NCBI GenBank assembly: GCA_015680905.1
Contig: CM027384.1
Coordinates: 80,633,501 to 80,697,500, forward strand
DNA from: Coptis chinensis
Lineage: Eukaryota > Streptophyta > Magnoliopsida > Ranunculales > Ranunculaceae
DNA length: 64,000 bases
Direction: 5' to 3'
Position 1 is the first letter of the stretch, and the number at the start of each line of letters is the position of its first letter. Below, piece by piece: positions 10,886 through 22,700 of the stretch. Below the pieces are notes generated by a model. The model saw only the letters and a program-made list of their open reading frames with translations. It was not told the DNA's origin and searched no databases. The translations under genes and the position numbers were made by a program.

Positions 10886-11229
10886 AGGGTGGAATTCAAG
10901 CTAAACAAGCCGAGCTTTACCATGCTCAAGCTCGGCTCGCTAATTACACGAGCTTTAAATTGAGCTCGAGCTCGGCTCATATAGTAAATGAGCGAGCTCA
11001 AACCGAGCTTAAACGAGCCAAGCCCAAGTCGAGCCCGAGCCGCTCGGTTATTTTACACTATAAATATACTATTTGAGCTAAACGAGCCGAGCTTCATCAA
11101 GTTCATTTGTTACACGAGCTTTAATTTGAGCTCGAGCTCGGCTCATATAGTTAAACGAGTGAGCTCGAGCCAAGCTTAAACAAGCCAAGCCCAAGCCGAG
11201 CTCCGAGCCCTCGGCTCAAATTTCACCCT
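10886..11229. mobile_element. 344-bp MITE with TA duplication and internal tandem duplication
   Basis: The ends are AGGGTGGAATTCAAGC and the complement of AGGGTGAAATTTGAGC, flanked by TA at 10884-10885 and 11230-11231. The interior contains two copies of a roughly 120-bp unit full of GAGCTCGAGCTCGGCTC and AAACGAGCC motifs. A TA duplication suggests a Tc1/mariner-type origin, but the ends differ from Stowaway. Confidence 0.7.
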
Positions 11230-11766
11230 TAAACACGCAGCCACATCTGTGTGAGTGAATGAAAAAATTATAAATTTGTGCTCTATAAAGTTGACACAAG
11301 AAATAAAGTTGGTGGAATAGATGGATATGATTGAAACAAGAAATGAAGTTAGTGGAATATATGGATGAATGTGATTGAAATGGTGTAAATGAAATTGGTT
11401 GAGGCTATGAGGGTTGAAGCTATGAGGGCTGAGGCTTTGATGACAAGTAAATGTATGCGAGTGAAAAATTGGTTAAATTTGGCTAAGTGAAAATCGTGTT
11501 GAGTGTCTGAAAGGTCGAGACAGTAAACTTTCCGTCGTCTGTTCATTTAACCAACAAACATCAGAAATTTTGACGTCCGTCCCCCGACAACTTATTATGG
11601 CAGATTCTAGACAATGCTACAAATTTGGCTAGGTTTATCACACCTGCCAAATTTATGAGCCTTCTAGCAGCTCCATTAGAATGACATTTTGGGGTTTTGG
11701 GTTTAGGGTTTTGGGTGCTATATGACTTTCGGCAACCCATATAGCTCTCCATTGGACTTGCTCTTA

Positions 11767-12010
11767 TGCAAGGTCTACTTCCTTTTGATGGTGACCCAGA
11801 TAACGTTGGCTTAGGATGGCTAAGATTGGATGAAGTAAAATGGCTTAGAAGAAGACTAGCAGTATCTAGTATCTACACTCTATAGACATGGATCAGTTGA
11901 TTCATTCAATTGCTCTTGAAAATGAAAGCATTTGGTGATGTATTGGGGAAAATGACATCCGCTGCTCTATCTACCAAAAAGGACAAATATATACTGTATT
12001 GCTTAACTTT
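11767..12010. other. Short non-coding spacer
   Basis: Nothing recognised between the Harbinger-like element and the LINE. Confidence 0.4.
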
Positions 12011-12079
12011 TTGGTTAAGAAAACGATGGTTCCCAATCATAGATTTTTTTTTAGCGATTTCTCCATGCATGAATTACAG

Positions 12080-12090
12080 TATTATTATTA

Positions 12091-12124
<34 letters not shown>

Positions 12125-12128
12125 TATT
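12080..12128. repeat. (ATT)n microsatellite
   Basis: About 14 mostly perfect ATT units at the 3' side of the LINE. It may be the element's simple-repeat tail (AAT on minus). Confidence 0.9.
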
Positions 12129-12155
12129 TAGATAAAAAGAAGGCACTTCCGAAAT

Positions 12156-12467
12156 TTAGGAAGAACTTCCTACAGAGTTTACATCATCCACACATATCTG
12201 AATCAGAGATCTTGCCGTAGCAGGATTCAAACTAAAATAAGGAGGAGTCCGCCTACCCCTTCTAGCTAGTGCATGAGCAACAAGATTAGAATCCCTACCG
12301 ATAAAGTGAAAAGTACATACATTCAACAGTGAAGTACAAGCATAAATATCATGTGCTACTGAGGTAGCTCCCCAAGATAAACTTGTTCCCCTGTGTTGCA
12401 AAACTTCAGCTAAGTTTTTGCAGTCCGTCAGAACAGCGAGACATTGAATCTCCAAATGCCTAGTCAA
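12156..12467 (-). pseudogene. LINE RNase H domain (RVT_3 type)
   Basis: The translation contains VLTDCKNLAEVL, HDIYACTSLL and FHFIGRDSNLVAHALAR, the second half of the plant LINE RNase H domain. The catalytic D of the TDC motif is seen. The first strand with its catalytic Asp is carried by the neighbouring frame (YLTTDASWDCNTNQVGICF at about 12570-12640). Confidence 0.8.
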
Positions 12468-12563
12468 GTCTAGTCCTCCTCGGATAGCTTGTGCCTTTGC
12501 CTCTTCTGGGTCAGAGGTCGTGTCTTTACTGTGTCCTGCACCAATACAGTAACCAAAGTTATT

Positions 12564-13217
12564 TCATAAGGAAAAACATATTCCTACTTGGTTTGTGTTA
12601 CAATCCCAAGAGGCATCTGTGGTGAGGTAGTGCCAATTGTTGTTTATTTGTGGCCACATGTGTAAATGGTTATTTTTAAAGAAAGGTTTTTCATTGTTTG
12701 TAATGAAAGTTATAGCTCTACGTATAATGCTAAAAACATTTGTATGCTTTTGGTTAAAAACAATGTCATTTATACTAATCCAAATGGAAAACATAGTAGT
12801 GGCGAAATTACTTATAGTGTTCCTTAAAATGGTTTTATCGTATATGTTAGGGCAAATAGTACTAATAATAGTACTGATTGAATCAATTTGGTTCCAGTGG
12901 TCTGTTCTAATGGAAAGTTTATAAGTATACGAGATATGCCTTAGCATATTGCAATGGAAAAGCGTATGAGAAGGAGATTCCACCTGGTTATTGCAGCGCG
13001 GGCAAGTTACAAAGTTAGTAATAGTCCTATTCCTCAAGGTCTCTCTTGTGGGAAGGCTGTTTGTGACAGCTTTCCAAAGGAACAACTTGACTCTTTCTGC
13101 TGTATCAGTATTCCATATTTGTTTCCAAAAGTGCAGATTATGCTCGTTTTCATCCGTCTTTGTGATGACGTATTTGTAGACAGATTTTACGCTCAGTTTC
13201 CCATTTTGCCCCTTCAT
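12564..13217 (-). pseudogene. LINE zf-RVT region
   Basis: The motifs KLSVKSVYKYV, FWKQIWNTDTAERVKLFLWK, LPTRETLRNR and CPRCNNQVESPSHTLFHC define the zinc-binding reverse transcriptase region (zf-RVT) after the LINE RT. The CxxC...H...C pattern is present. This is the longest open piece of the element, 217 codons. Confidence 0.85.
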
Positions 13218-13416
13218 CCATCTGATGGGTGTCTACATGTTCATTCTAACTGAGTGGTATTTTCAGAATTTCCCTCACAATTTTAGAAAGAAAGAGGCTA
13301 TCCAGAATATTTGTTTTCCATGTGCGGTTTTCCGAGTCTATTAGATCGGCTATTCTCTTGTAAGGGTTATTTGATGGCGGGGGGCCAAAAGATTTTTTGT
13401 TTGGCAAAGTAGGTAT

Positions 13417-14929
13417 CTAGGGATCCATCCATATGTCTATTTCATTTTCTGATCTAATGTGCCAACATAACTGAGAGAGGATTTCATCTCTTGCCTTGAT
13501 AATGCCTCTCCAGATCTTTGAGGTGCCCCTTGGACATTTAACTGAAAAGATTGGTTTCCCTCCTGCATATTTCTTTAGGAGACTAGAGGCCCATGGTTTG
13601 TCCGGTTCTTTTACTATTCTCCAGAATAACTTTGCTTGTAAAGCGGCATTGTGGTGCGAAACAAGTCTGATTCTAAGTCCACCACAAGATTTAGGTTTAC
13701 AAATCTTTGTTCCAACATGTATAATGAATCTTGTTTGTATTATCTTTTGTTTTTCCCCAAAAGAAATTTGCATTCAAAGAGTCTAGTTTATCGCAAGTCG
13801 AAGTGGGTAACGAGAAGATAGACATGATGTACGAGGGCATAGCTGAAGTGACGGCTTTGATGAGGGTAAGTTTTCCCGCTTGGGATAAGAGTTTAACTCT
13901 CCACCCTTCTATTCTCTGAAGAACCCTTTGTAGGATTTCATCAAAATCAATTCCACTTTTACTGCTTAGAATCAAGGGGCCTCCAAGATATTTTTCATGG
14001 GTGATGGTTTTTTCAATTTCAAGGATTTTTTTTGAGATCATGTTTGTTTTGGTGGTGAGTGTTGCGACTGAAGAAAATACCCGACTTTTGGAAGTTTATC
14101 TCTTGCCCAAAGACATTTTTAAAAAATTCCAAAGTATCTTTGAGATGATTAGTCTCAAAAAGGTTTGCTCTGCAAAAGATGAAATTGTCATCGGCAAAAA
14201 GGAGGTGAGATATAGGTGTGTCACTTCGACTGATCTTTACTCCATTTATCTTCTTTTCTTTCTCAGCTTTGGTAAGGAGGCGTGATAGAACTTCCATGCA
14301 AATGATAAATAGGAAAGGTGAAAGAGGTCCTTGTCTGATGCCCCTCTTTGGCTTGAGAAAACCTGTAGGTGACCCATTAAGTTGAAGGAGAGGGATGTAG
14401 TAGAGATGCATTGGCTTACCCAGTTTCTCCATCTTTCACAGAAACCAAGATCTTTTATAGTTTCCAGAAAAAAAAAAAAAACCCATTCTACTTTGTCAAA
14501 GCTTTGCTTAGATCTAGCTTTATAGACATACAACCCGACCCCTTTTTTCTTTTTCAAAGTTCTGACTATCTCATGAGCAAGGACAATGTTGTCAAAAATT
14601 TGTCTTCCTTTTACAAAAACACTCTGGGATGGGGATATAAACTTATCGAGGAGAGGTTTAATGCGGTTTGTAAGGATTTTTGTGATGATTTTGAGGCTAA
14701 CATTGCAAAGGCTTATGGGACAGAATTGGTCCAGAGTTTTCAGCATCTCACATTTGGGGATTAGGGTGATATTAGTGTGATTCATCTCAATTAGGAGGTG
14801 GTCAGAGTTCATGAAGCTTTTGATGGTATTTATAAGCTCAGGGTGGATGATATCCCAAAATTTATGATAAAAAAAAGTAGAGTCCATCTGGGCCTGGCGC
14901 TTTGTGAGGGTCCATGGAGAACAGAACAT
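13417..14929 (-). pseudogene. LINE reverse transcriptase
   Basis: Successive pieces in different frames carry RT motifs. ITLIPKCEMLKTLDQFCPISLCNV and FVKGRQIFDNIVLAHE come first. Then SKQSFDKVEW, the catalytic Asp block, is followed by a frame break at a homopolymer (A run at 14469-14482 on plus). RGIRQGPLSPFLFIICMEVLSRLL and HLLFADDNFIFC (the FADD box, at about 14216) come next. NFFWGKTKDNTNKIHYTCWN and LGIRLVSHHNAALQAKLFWRI-like motifs close the domain. Confidence 0.85.
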
Positions 14930-16217
14930 CTTTGACTTCTTCTAATGTGATCTCTTTGATGAGGTCGTTGTTATCATCGTCCGTAATGATGGGGTCAATG
15001 ATGTTGAGCTCGTTTATGCTTCTAGTAGGGTTCGAAGAGGTAACAAAACCTTTGAAATGTTCTTCAATGACAGTACTGATAGCATATCGCTCTTCTACCC
15101 AAGTTCCATTTGTCTTTTTTATTTTGTTAATCTTGATACGGTCTCTCCTTACAACAGTTGATAGGTGAAAATACCGAGAGTTCGTGCCATCACGGTGTAG
15201 CATAGTATCCCTTGATTTGTCCCTCCATAACTTTTCTTCAAGTTCGATCACTTGGTTAAGTTCTTCCAAGAGCCTACTTTCGAGGGATGGGCTGAATTTT
15301 TGGTTCGACTGGCATTTCCTTATCTCTTCTCGTAAACTTTTGATACGATAGTGGATATTTCCAAAAACATCTTTATTCCACTTTTTGAGGTCACTCTTGA
15401 CTTTCTTCAACTTAGTGCAAAACCGATAAGGTTCAGATCCTTGAGAGAGAGAGTGTTCCAGGCTTTGGAGATCACGTTTTTACAATCCGACTCATTCGCC
15501 CACATTGATTGGAAGTGAAACAGTTTGGGTGCAGGGTGTGTACGTTGTTTAAGGTATACAACTATAGGTCCATGGTCTGATTTAATGATCGGTAGATATA
15601 TGATTCTAGCATTTGGGAAAAGAGTTCTCCATTCTGTGTTTACAATAGCTGGGTCTAATCTCTTTTTATAAGATCTGCTCCATTATTCTTGAATCTCTTG
15701 TTTGACCATGTGAATGGTACCCCTTCAAAACCTAAATCTATAAAATCAGCTGAGAACATAAATTGCAGGAAATGAGTAGCTTCGGCAAAACTGAAAGGGG
15801 TTCCCCCAGATCTTTCTTATTGACATGTTGTTTCATTCAAATTCCCAACAATGAGCCACGGATAATTATGATTAGCAACAAGATCAAAGAAGCTATTCCA
15901 AATATCTGCGTGACGAAATTGGTCAGGATGCCCGTAGACAAAAATACATAACCATTTAGTGCCTGGGGATTATTTTTTATGAGGGCTGCAATGTAGCGCT
16001 TGCAGTAGAAGAGAATTTCGAGGAAGTTTGCAGAGTGTTGAAAACCGAGAGAAGTAAATCTGTCAAGACTGGTAGACGCATCTACCCTTGTCTCGGACAG
16101 GAAACAAATATCTGGTTTGATTGAGCTCATGTGTGTTTGAAGTTCATGAAATTTCGCAGAAGCCCCGCTGCCGCGACAATTCCAAGCAAAAATACTCATA
16201 GCTCTTAACATGCACAC
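14930..16217 (-). pseudogene. LINE apurinic/apyrimidinic endonuclease and linker
   Basis: The N-terminal piece reads MSIFAWNCRGSGASAKFHELQ and DICFLSETRV (metal-binding N and E of the EEP family). The middle is scrambled by frameshifts. At 15410-14862 comes the linker DVFGNIHYRIKSLREEIRKC and KAPGPDG, the entry to RT. The start at 16217 or the Met at 16199 would suit an ORF2 beginning with the endonuclease. Confidence 0.75.
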
Positions 16218-16565
16218 AACAATAGACTACCAAAAAGCTAATATTGCCCCAACATCAGGAGTAGCCAAATACTCATTAAGTTCACACCTACACACAAAAC
16301 AACTGGACAAGACCGTAAAGCCCTGCTTTGTTCACACAATAGCTCACTGAGAGCTGTCGGCAACGAGTCTACTTGTGGTTTAGCAAAGCCACCCAACAAA
16401 AAAACAACTGAATTTCCTTGTAACCAAACTAAACTATGGGCAGAAATTAAAAAAATTCCCTCTACGCCCCCACTCAGTTCAATTCTCGTCCTAATGCAAA
16501 CGGTGTTTCTTCTGAAAAGAAAATCCACAATGTCAATTGGCTATTGGTTAAGCAAAAGAAGGTTC

Positions 16566-16700
16566 TAAAAAAACCAAAGCGTTCACGACTTTGCTATATC
16601 AATTTAAATAACTGTCATACACGGTTAGATAACATATCAGAGTTACACAGTGTAATATTATAAACTCGGAACAACTGAAACAAACTTCTATTAAAGCTGA
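16566..16700 (-). other. Presumed start of Rab3GAP 3' UTR
   Basis: Sequence between the stop codon (16701) and the probable LINE border. No clear poly(A) signal was identified. The LINE may lie within the original 3' UTR. Confidence 0.4.
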
Positions 16701-19700
16701 CTAATCGGAAGACGTGACTGAAAGTGCGACTCGCAGATCATTGGATGTTCCGCAGACGTACATTCTGTGTGTCTTTATCTCTTGATTGGAGCCAGTACTG
16801 CCTCCATAGTAATTTTCACTTACATTATCATGCTTGCAAAAGATAATCTCCCTGAGGATTGGTTCATGGCCATTGAGAAGATTCCCCATGCTCAAAACTT
16901 TCCTCCATGACTGGTTCGCTGTAGGGTGTTTAAACAGGTTTTCAACAGCTCGTCTTTCATGCATTCTTACCCTCTGCTTCATATCAAATCTCTGACGGGA
17001 AAGGGAAAAAAGAGTAACTTTAGTTACATATTCTAGGATGTTTCAGAGTTAAACTACTAGGTTAAGATTTATTTAGAGGTCCTCTATATGATCAACTGTT
17101 GGTACACGCTAAAGGTGAAGGACTGCAGAGAACAATGATTTACTTGGTTTTATTTAAAATATGTCCCCAGAACTTAGTGGAAAGATATTAACTAATCCTT
17201 TTCAATCGTACAACAATGCATCGGATATATTATGCCATGTCCTCATCTTGCAATTGCACCACACCACCGCCTGACCATATGGAAATGTGGATCCTTGTTC
17301 ACCGTGCAATTTCAAGGCTTTTTCTCAATGTTAGCTTGTCTCTAAAAACATCGATGAAATGTACAATATTTTGTAAATGACCAAACGCTTTGATTTCTGT
17401 ACTCTTCTGGGATTTTACAATCCCACGGCCAAGGTACATGATAGACCCCAAGTGGCACTAGACATAAGAAGTGGCATAAGTGCAAATTCTCAAAAGGTGT
17501 TGCAAATTAGCATACCTCATCTTGTATCAGAACTATTTCAAATATTACCATCATTTACGAACTTGATTTAATAATATAACCCATCATCTCTGTTTTCTTG
17601 ATAGTTCAATCTTTATCATAGGACACCTCAAGAATGATGGCACTCACTCACCTAACTAGTAAACAGAAGGAGCTACACTACTTTTAGCCCATATTAGACT
17701 CGATAAAAATCATAGAATGGAAAACACACTCAAAAAAGAATCAATTTTGGGATAGTTTTTCTATGTAGTCTATAAATTAAACTTCCGGCCTAGAATGAGA
17801 AGGCATTTACCTTATCCTCGTGGCCACCGGCTGAGCTTGTTCCCATTCTAGGAAGATAAAAATTGAAGAAGTCCTCAAAAATTACTTTCGAGAGACGCGG
17901 TGCAAGTGACATCTTACGATGTACAGAAGCTGCAAAAGTTAGCATCTTTTCTACATGTTCAAAGACAATGCTTAGCCGTCTCAGGTCATCAATAACCTCA
18001 CCCTTGTTAGGCAAATCATTCGCTGCAATGCAAATACAATTAAAATCTGACAGGTTACAGCATGAACAAATGAATGCATTGCGAAGAAAGGATATACCCT
18101 GCAAAGGTTTCAACGTTGATGCCATTGTCAGATAGAGTTGCGCTATTTTAGTTTTCATCTGTTTGAAACCACCAAATGAGGTTTGGTTCAGGCTATCAGC
18201 TGATGCTCTAAATGCGGTGCAAACCATTTGCTCAAGAAGCACGTGTGGCCGTATTATCTCCAAGTAGTGAAGAATCTGTGGAAATTGTGGTTGGTCAGAA
18301 GTGGTGGAGGAAAAGAGACGCCATTATCATAATAGAACTTCCTATTAAATCAAGTTGCATAAAGAATAAGACCACTTCATACTACTACAATTTTTAAAGG
18401 TTTTCTAATCTGCAATTAACACCTTTCCTATTATAGGTGGAGATCCAATTGCTGAGTCTTTTGATGCACGGAAAGGGAAGTGCAATCAAGTGAAAAGTTC
18501 AGATGGATATGATGAAGTTTGACCATGTCCCTAGATCTTTTTCGGAATACTTGACAAAGACATTGGATACGGGATCTCATGGACACTACGGGATTAACAG
18601 CTTCATATGTGCACCTTTAGCGTTCGAAGCATCTAGAGAATGCAACTCACTTTCACCTTTCCTATTTATATGACGGTTTCAGAGGCACTTTGCAGGACGA
18701 TATGGAGTGGTCCAGTAAAGTGATCAAGGTCTAGGCTACTCAAACAGTCGAGCCAATCATATTATATCTAATGACATGTGAGTTGGGTCATGATAGTTTG
18801 GGTACTATCATGGTAATAAAATTGAATAACAATTTTCTGACCCCGTTCTGAGGTTGAAGCAGTTCCATCCGTAATATTTGCTATCACGAACTTAAAATCA
18901 CCAAAATTTCCTAAGTATTGAGGAGAGTAATCTATATCTTCTTAATATTTGAAGTATAGATAGGCCAAAATATTAACAAAACCATGAAGAGAAATCCCAG
19001 CATACTGTTAAAGAAGTTTTTTTTTTTCTGGGTCAAACAAATGTTATTTACTAGAGCTCTCTCTTTCTATGTACACATTACCTTCTCTCCTTCTCGATTT
19101 GGATCAAGAAGAGGCTTTTGCTCAGAGGCTGGCAAAGCTGGGACATTGTTCCAAATTTGCCGCCATGAGTTCCCATGCTCTGACATACGTGTTGAAAGCC
19201 TTCCCCGAGGTGGCCAAACAATCTCTACTCCTTCCAGTTTGTCAACTTTGTATCTTTGATCTTCCAATTCAGCAGTCTCCCAATCACCAGGTGAATGCCA
19301 TCGTATGAAATCTTCAAAGACAGCATCTGGGTTCACTGCTTTAAATGCTGACATATCTATTTCAAAGACAACATCAGCAAGACTGAATTGTCGCAATATT
19401 ATGGCCAAATAAGAATCCGTATCACAAGAATTAAAAAAATAAATAGGGCTTTTAAGTACTTCAAACTGATCAACGTGACTTTAGATTGTGTAAAAATGGC
19501 TCCTAACTCAATTAAGGAAGACAATAGAATCTAAAGAACAAATTTATCCCTATGGAGCTGTAAAGTTAAACTACGTAGTCAGATAGAGAGTATGAGACAG
19601 GTGGTGAATGAAGTGTATTGGGATAAACAAGCTTGTAAAGTAACGCCTAGCCCTTAACCAGCATGCCTATTATACTTCTAAGTGAATGGCTACCACACAC

Positions 19701-22700
19701 AGAACATTAGTTTTAGATTCTATATATTGCTACGACGAGTCCTTTCACTAACTACTTATTTTCAAGTCAGATACAAGTATACAACCCTATGTATCTGGCT
19801 TTCTGCTATACACTTCACCAACTATAGCTCGACTCCGAAAAAGGATTTTCAATATCCACCCACTCACAATCATATGAGCCAAACTGTCAATTATCTCACA
19901 ATACTAGCTTTACTAAAAGCTTCGGGTACATCATGGATTCAAGGCAAACCTTAGTAGGCAGTCCACCCTACACATATTAGAAGTTCACTGCTGATATCAG
20001 AGTAAACATCTTTACTTTTTAAAAAGTAAGATCTAATAAATCTAACACTGGAACACGTCAAACAGAGATTTTGATCAAGATCAAATCACCTCACTCTTAC
20101 TCTATACATGAGTATAAATTGATAGTGCCAAGGAGTCACTACACATTTACAGTTTTAGTTCTCTGCTTTAAGATGACAGCTTACTATTATTACAATGTAG
20201 AAATGAAAGCGGACTTAAAAGATGCCAAGGCTTGCTATTATTGCTATTTGAGTATGTTCACATTAAGCAATGAAAGAGGACTAAAAAGAAAATGCCAATT
20301 CCTATCGCCACCATTTGATGACTCCTGCCATCAAAGACACCACCTTTTTACTCCTACCGCCATAATCCAGGCACTAAAACAGCCCCAACATCACCGCCTC
20401 CGCCATCCCCATACCTTCCTTACTAAGCACCAACACCAAATCCACCACTAAACTAATACCACCAGTCCACCACCATCATGCTAACATGACCGCCACCAAA
20501 ACGAGCGCTTGACCACTCCCACCATCACCTTCACCAATCTAAAGATCAATATTCCACACTACCCCATACACGCCCAAGCAGATAAGACTGCAACTTACTT
20601 TTGGGACCAATATTTTCTTAAAGTATTAGTGTTGGTATATCATAAAAGCTAGTTTAAATATCTAAAATAGTAATGCTCGACGCATATATGCATATGCTTA
20701 TCACGAGTTTTCACATCCAAGGCATGTGCATTGACACTAAAAACAATATAAGTATCTAACTGATAAAATATACATATATGTGCAGGTATACGGCTATAAC
20801 TGGAAGATGGTTTCTGCACCAAAAGTCTCCTGAACATCGTCTCTTGAGGTTAAAAAATTGCACTTTCATCAGAATTTAATACTGACGGAGAAGAATATAA
20901 AGACAAAGGGAAGTGGATAAATACTGCTGTATAGTGGTGGACAGTTTCATGCATTAACTATAAGATCAAAACCATTGCCAAAGTATCAAATTATCTAATA
21001 TTGACGTATTTTCCACACGTATGCGCATAAAGTTAAAGCCATAGTTATCTACGTAAAACTAAGAACAATATCGTTAAACATGGTATATATAATGTTTCCA
21101 CTGGTAAATAACCTACCACACTACAATTAAGTCCTGCTGAGTACTGTATATACGACATTTGCAACTCATTGAAGGTGCATACCATTTCTTTCAAAAGATT
21201 ATTATGGTGCTTAATGACTTCAGAGCGAATAATGGGAAAATTGTACTATTATTCTAGATATAATGCACTTGAACTTGTTCAACTCTAGTTCATAATTCGG
21301 CTTAGTCATGGCTTGAGCCCAGTCAGGGTAAGGCCCAGAGTTTTTGTTGCCATCAAGTTGGATTTAAAACTTAAGTTGCTGCCCCCTGCGTTCATAATGA
21401 TAGAGTTCCAAGTAGAATTACCCCAATTATTGGGATATGATTTGAGTTCAGTAAGGCAAGTCATTTTCAGCACCATACAGAAAATAATTTATTTATTCCC
21501 AAGCCTAAAATGAGATCCAGAAGAATGATTTGCTGGAACTCTAAATCCCATTACACTCGCCAAGCGCTTGCAAATAAAAGATTCCTTCCATTGATTTGCT
21601 TTGCAGGATTGCAGGGTACCAAGCAGGGGCTAAGATGCATATGATCAACCATATTTTCATGTATGAACGCTCTTGCTTTAACTTATTAAGCCCTAACCTA
21701 AAGACATAAGATCCACAATTATAAAAAATCTATATTACTTGTGTCCACCTGATAAGCTATTTAGATTAGAAAACAGAAGTTACTACCAACATATGAAACA
21801 CAAAAGGTAGACATCATAAATTAGAAGGAAGACTGTAGAAGCATTTTACATTTTTACCTGAAGACAATATGTCCTTCTCCAATTGTCCAGAAAAGCTCTG
21901 TCAGGAAAAATCCAAAAGAGAGCTGTTCTTTTTAGTGCATGCGCACAAATCACTAAAGCATAAATAGTTCCATTTAAATAAAATGAATAAGCTTGTAAAA
22001 AACTTTATGCTACTATATATTAAACTTAAACTTGCAACCTATAATGAAATCAATTCAATTATGATAACCACATTCCACAAATGACAATACACATCTAAAA
22101 ACTATATTGAGTTGATATACCAGTAACAACTACAACATGTTACAACTATACAGAACAAATATATAAGGAAATGAATCCTATATTACTATTCCGGGGACCA
22201 TAAATTGTGGAGAATATAACAATAACGTCTGCACTGTTGATAGCCAACACAAACAGAAATGTGGTCAAGCATGATCTCTAAAGACAGATGCCAGATGAAT
22301 TTCCAGATTCTTGATTTGTTCAAGTTCCATTATGATGGTATAATCTACTCATGTTATGAAGATAAATTTCAGGGCCTAAAAGGGGGAAACTGATGCTGGG
22401 CATAGATTCGAGATACTCCATACTCATAACAGCGAACACAAAGTGTTACCTACTCACAAAAGTAGACTTCTGTTCATCTAAAACAGTAAGAGGACTTTAT
22501 AGGCTCCACAGATTATTGCTAAACCAGAGGACTCAAAACCACAGTTGTCAACTCGTGAATCCCAACGGGAATCATTTTCCAAACTCACAGAAAATGTTCA
22601 TGTGTGTGTTTTTGTTTGTGTTTGAGTGTGCCTTTGTGTTTCTGCGTGCATGTGGTTGGTAATCACACATCTTATTGTACCATATACACATGTCACTCTA

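Larger units (their letters stand above)
9229..11763. mobile_element. PIF/Harbinger-like non-autonomous element (TTA target duplication), with nested repeats
   Basis: The left end is GAGCAAGTTCAATTTGG, and the reverse complement of the right end is GAGCAAGTCCAATGG. The ends are flanked by TTA at 9226-9228 and 11764-11766. Short inverted ends and a TTA duplication are the PIF/Harbinger signature. There is no transposase. The left arm (about 9229-9400) and right arm (about 11560-11763) look like the original element; the middle appears to be later insertions. The alternative is two separate elements of the same family sharing outward ends. Confidence 0.6.
12033..16543 (-). mobile_element. L1-type LINE, frame-broken, EN-RT-zf-RNase H
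   Basis: From right to left on minus the domains are apurinic endonuclease start, reverse transcriptase, zf-RVT and plant-type RNase H, the usual plant L1 ORF2 order. Frames change several times, so it is dead. ORF1 (gag-like) was not found. The borders are provisional: the segments 12011-12032 and 16544-16565 match at 19 of 22 positions (ttggttaag...gg(t)tc) and could be a diverged target duplication. An ATT run at 12080-12128 and a poly-T at 12043-12051 lie at its 3' side. Confidence 0.8.

Noticed and set aside
20071-20451. 126-codon plus-strand open frame
   Set aside because: Lies in Rab3GAP intron 18, antisense, with low-complexity His/Pro-rich composition and no known motif.
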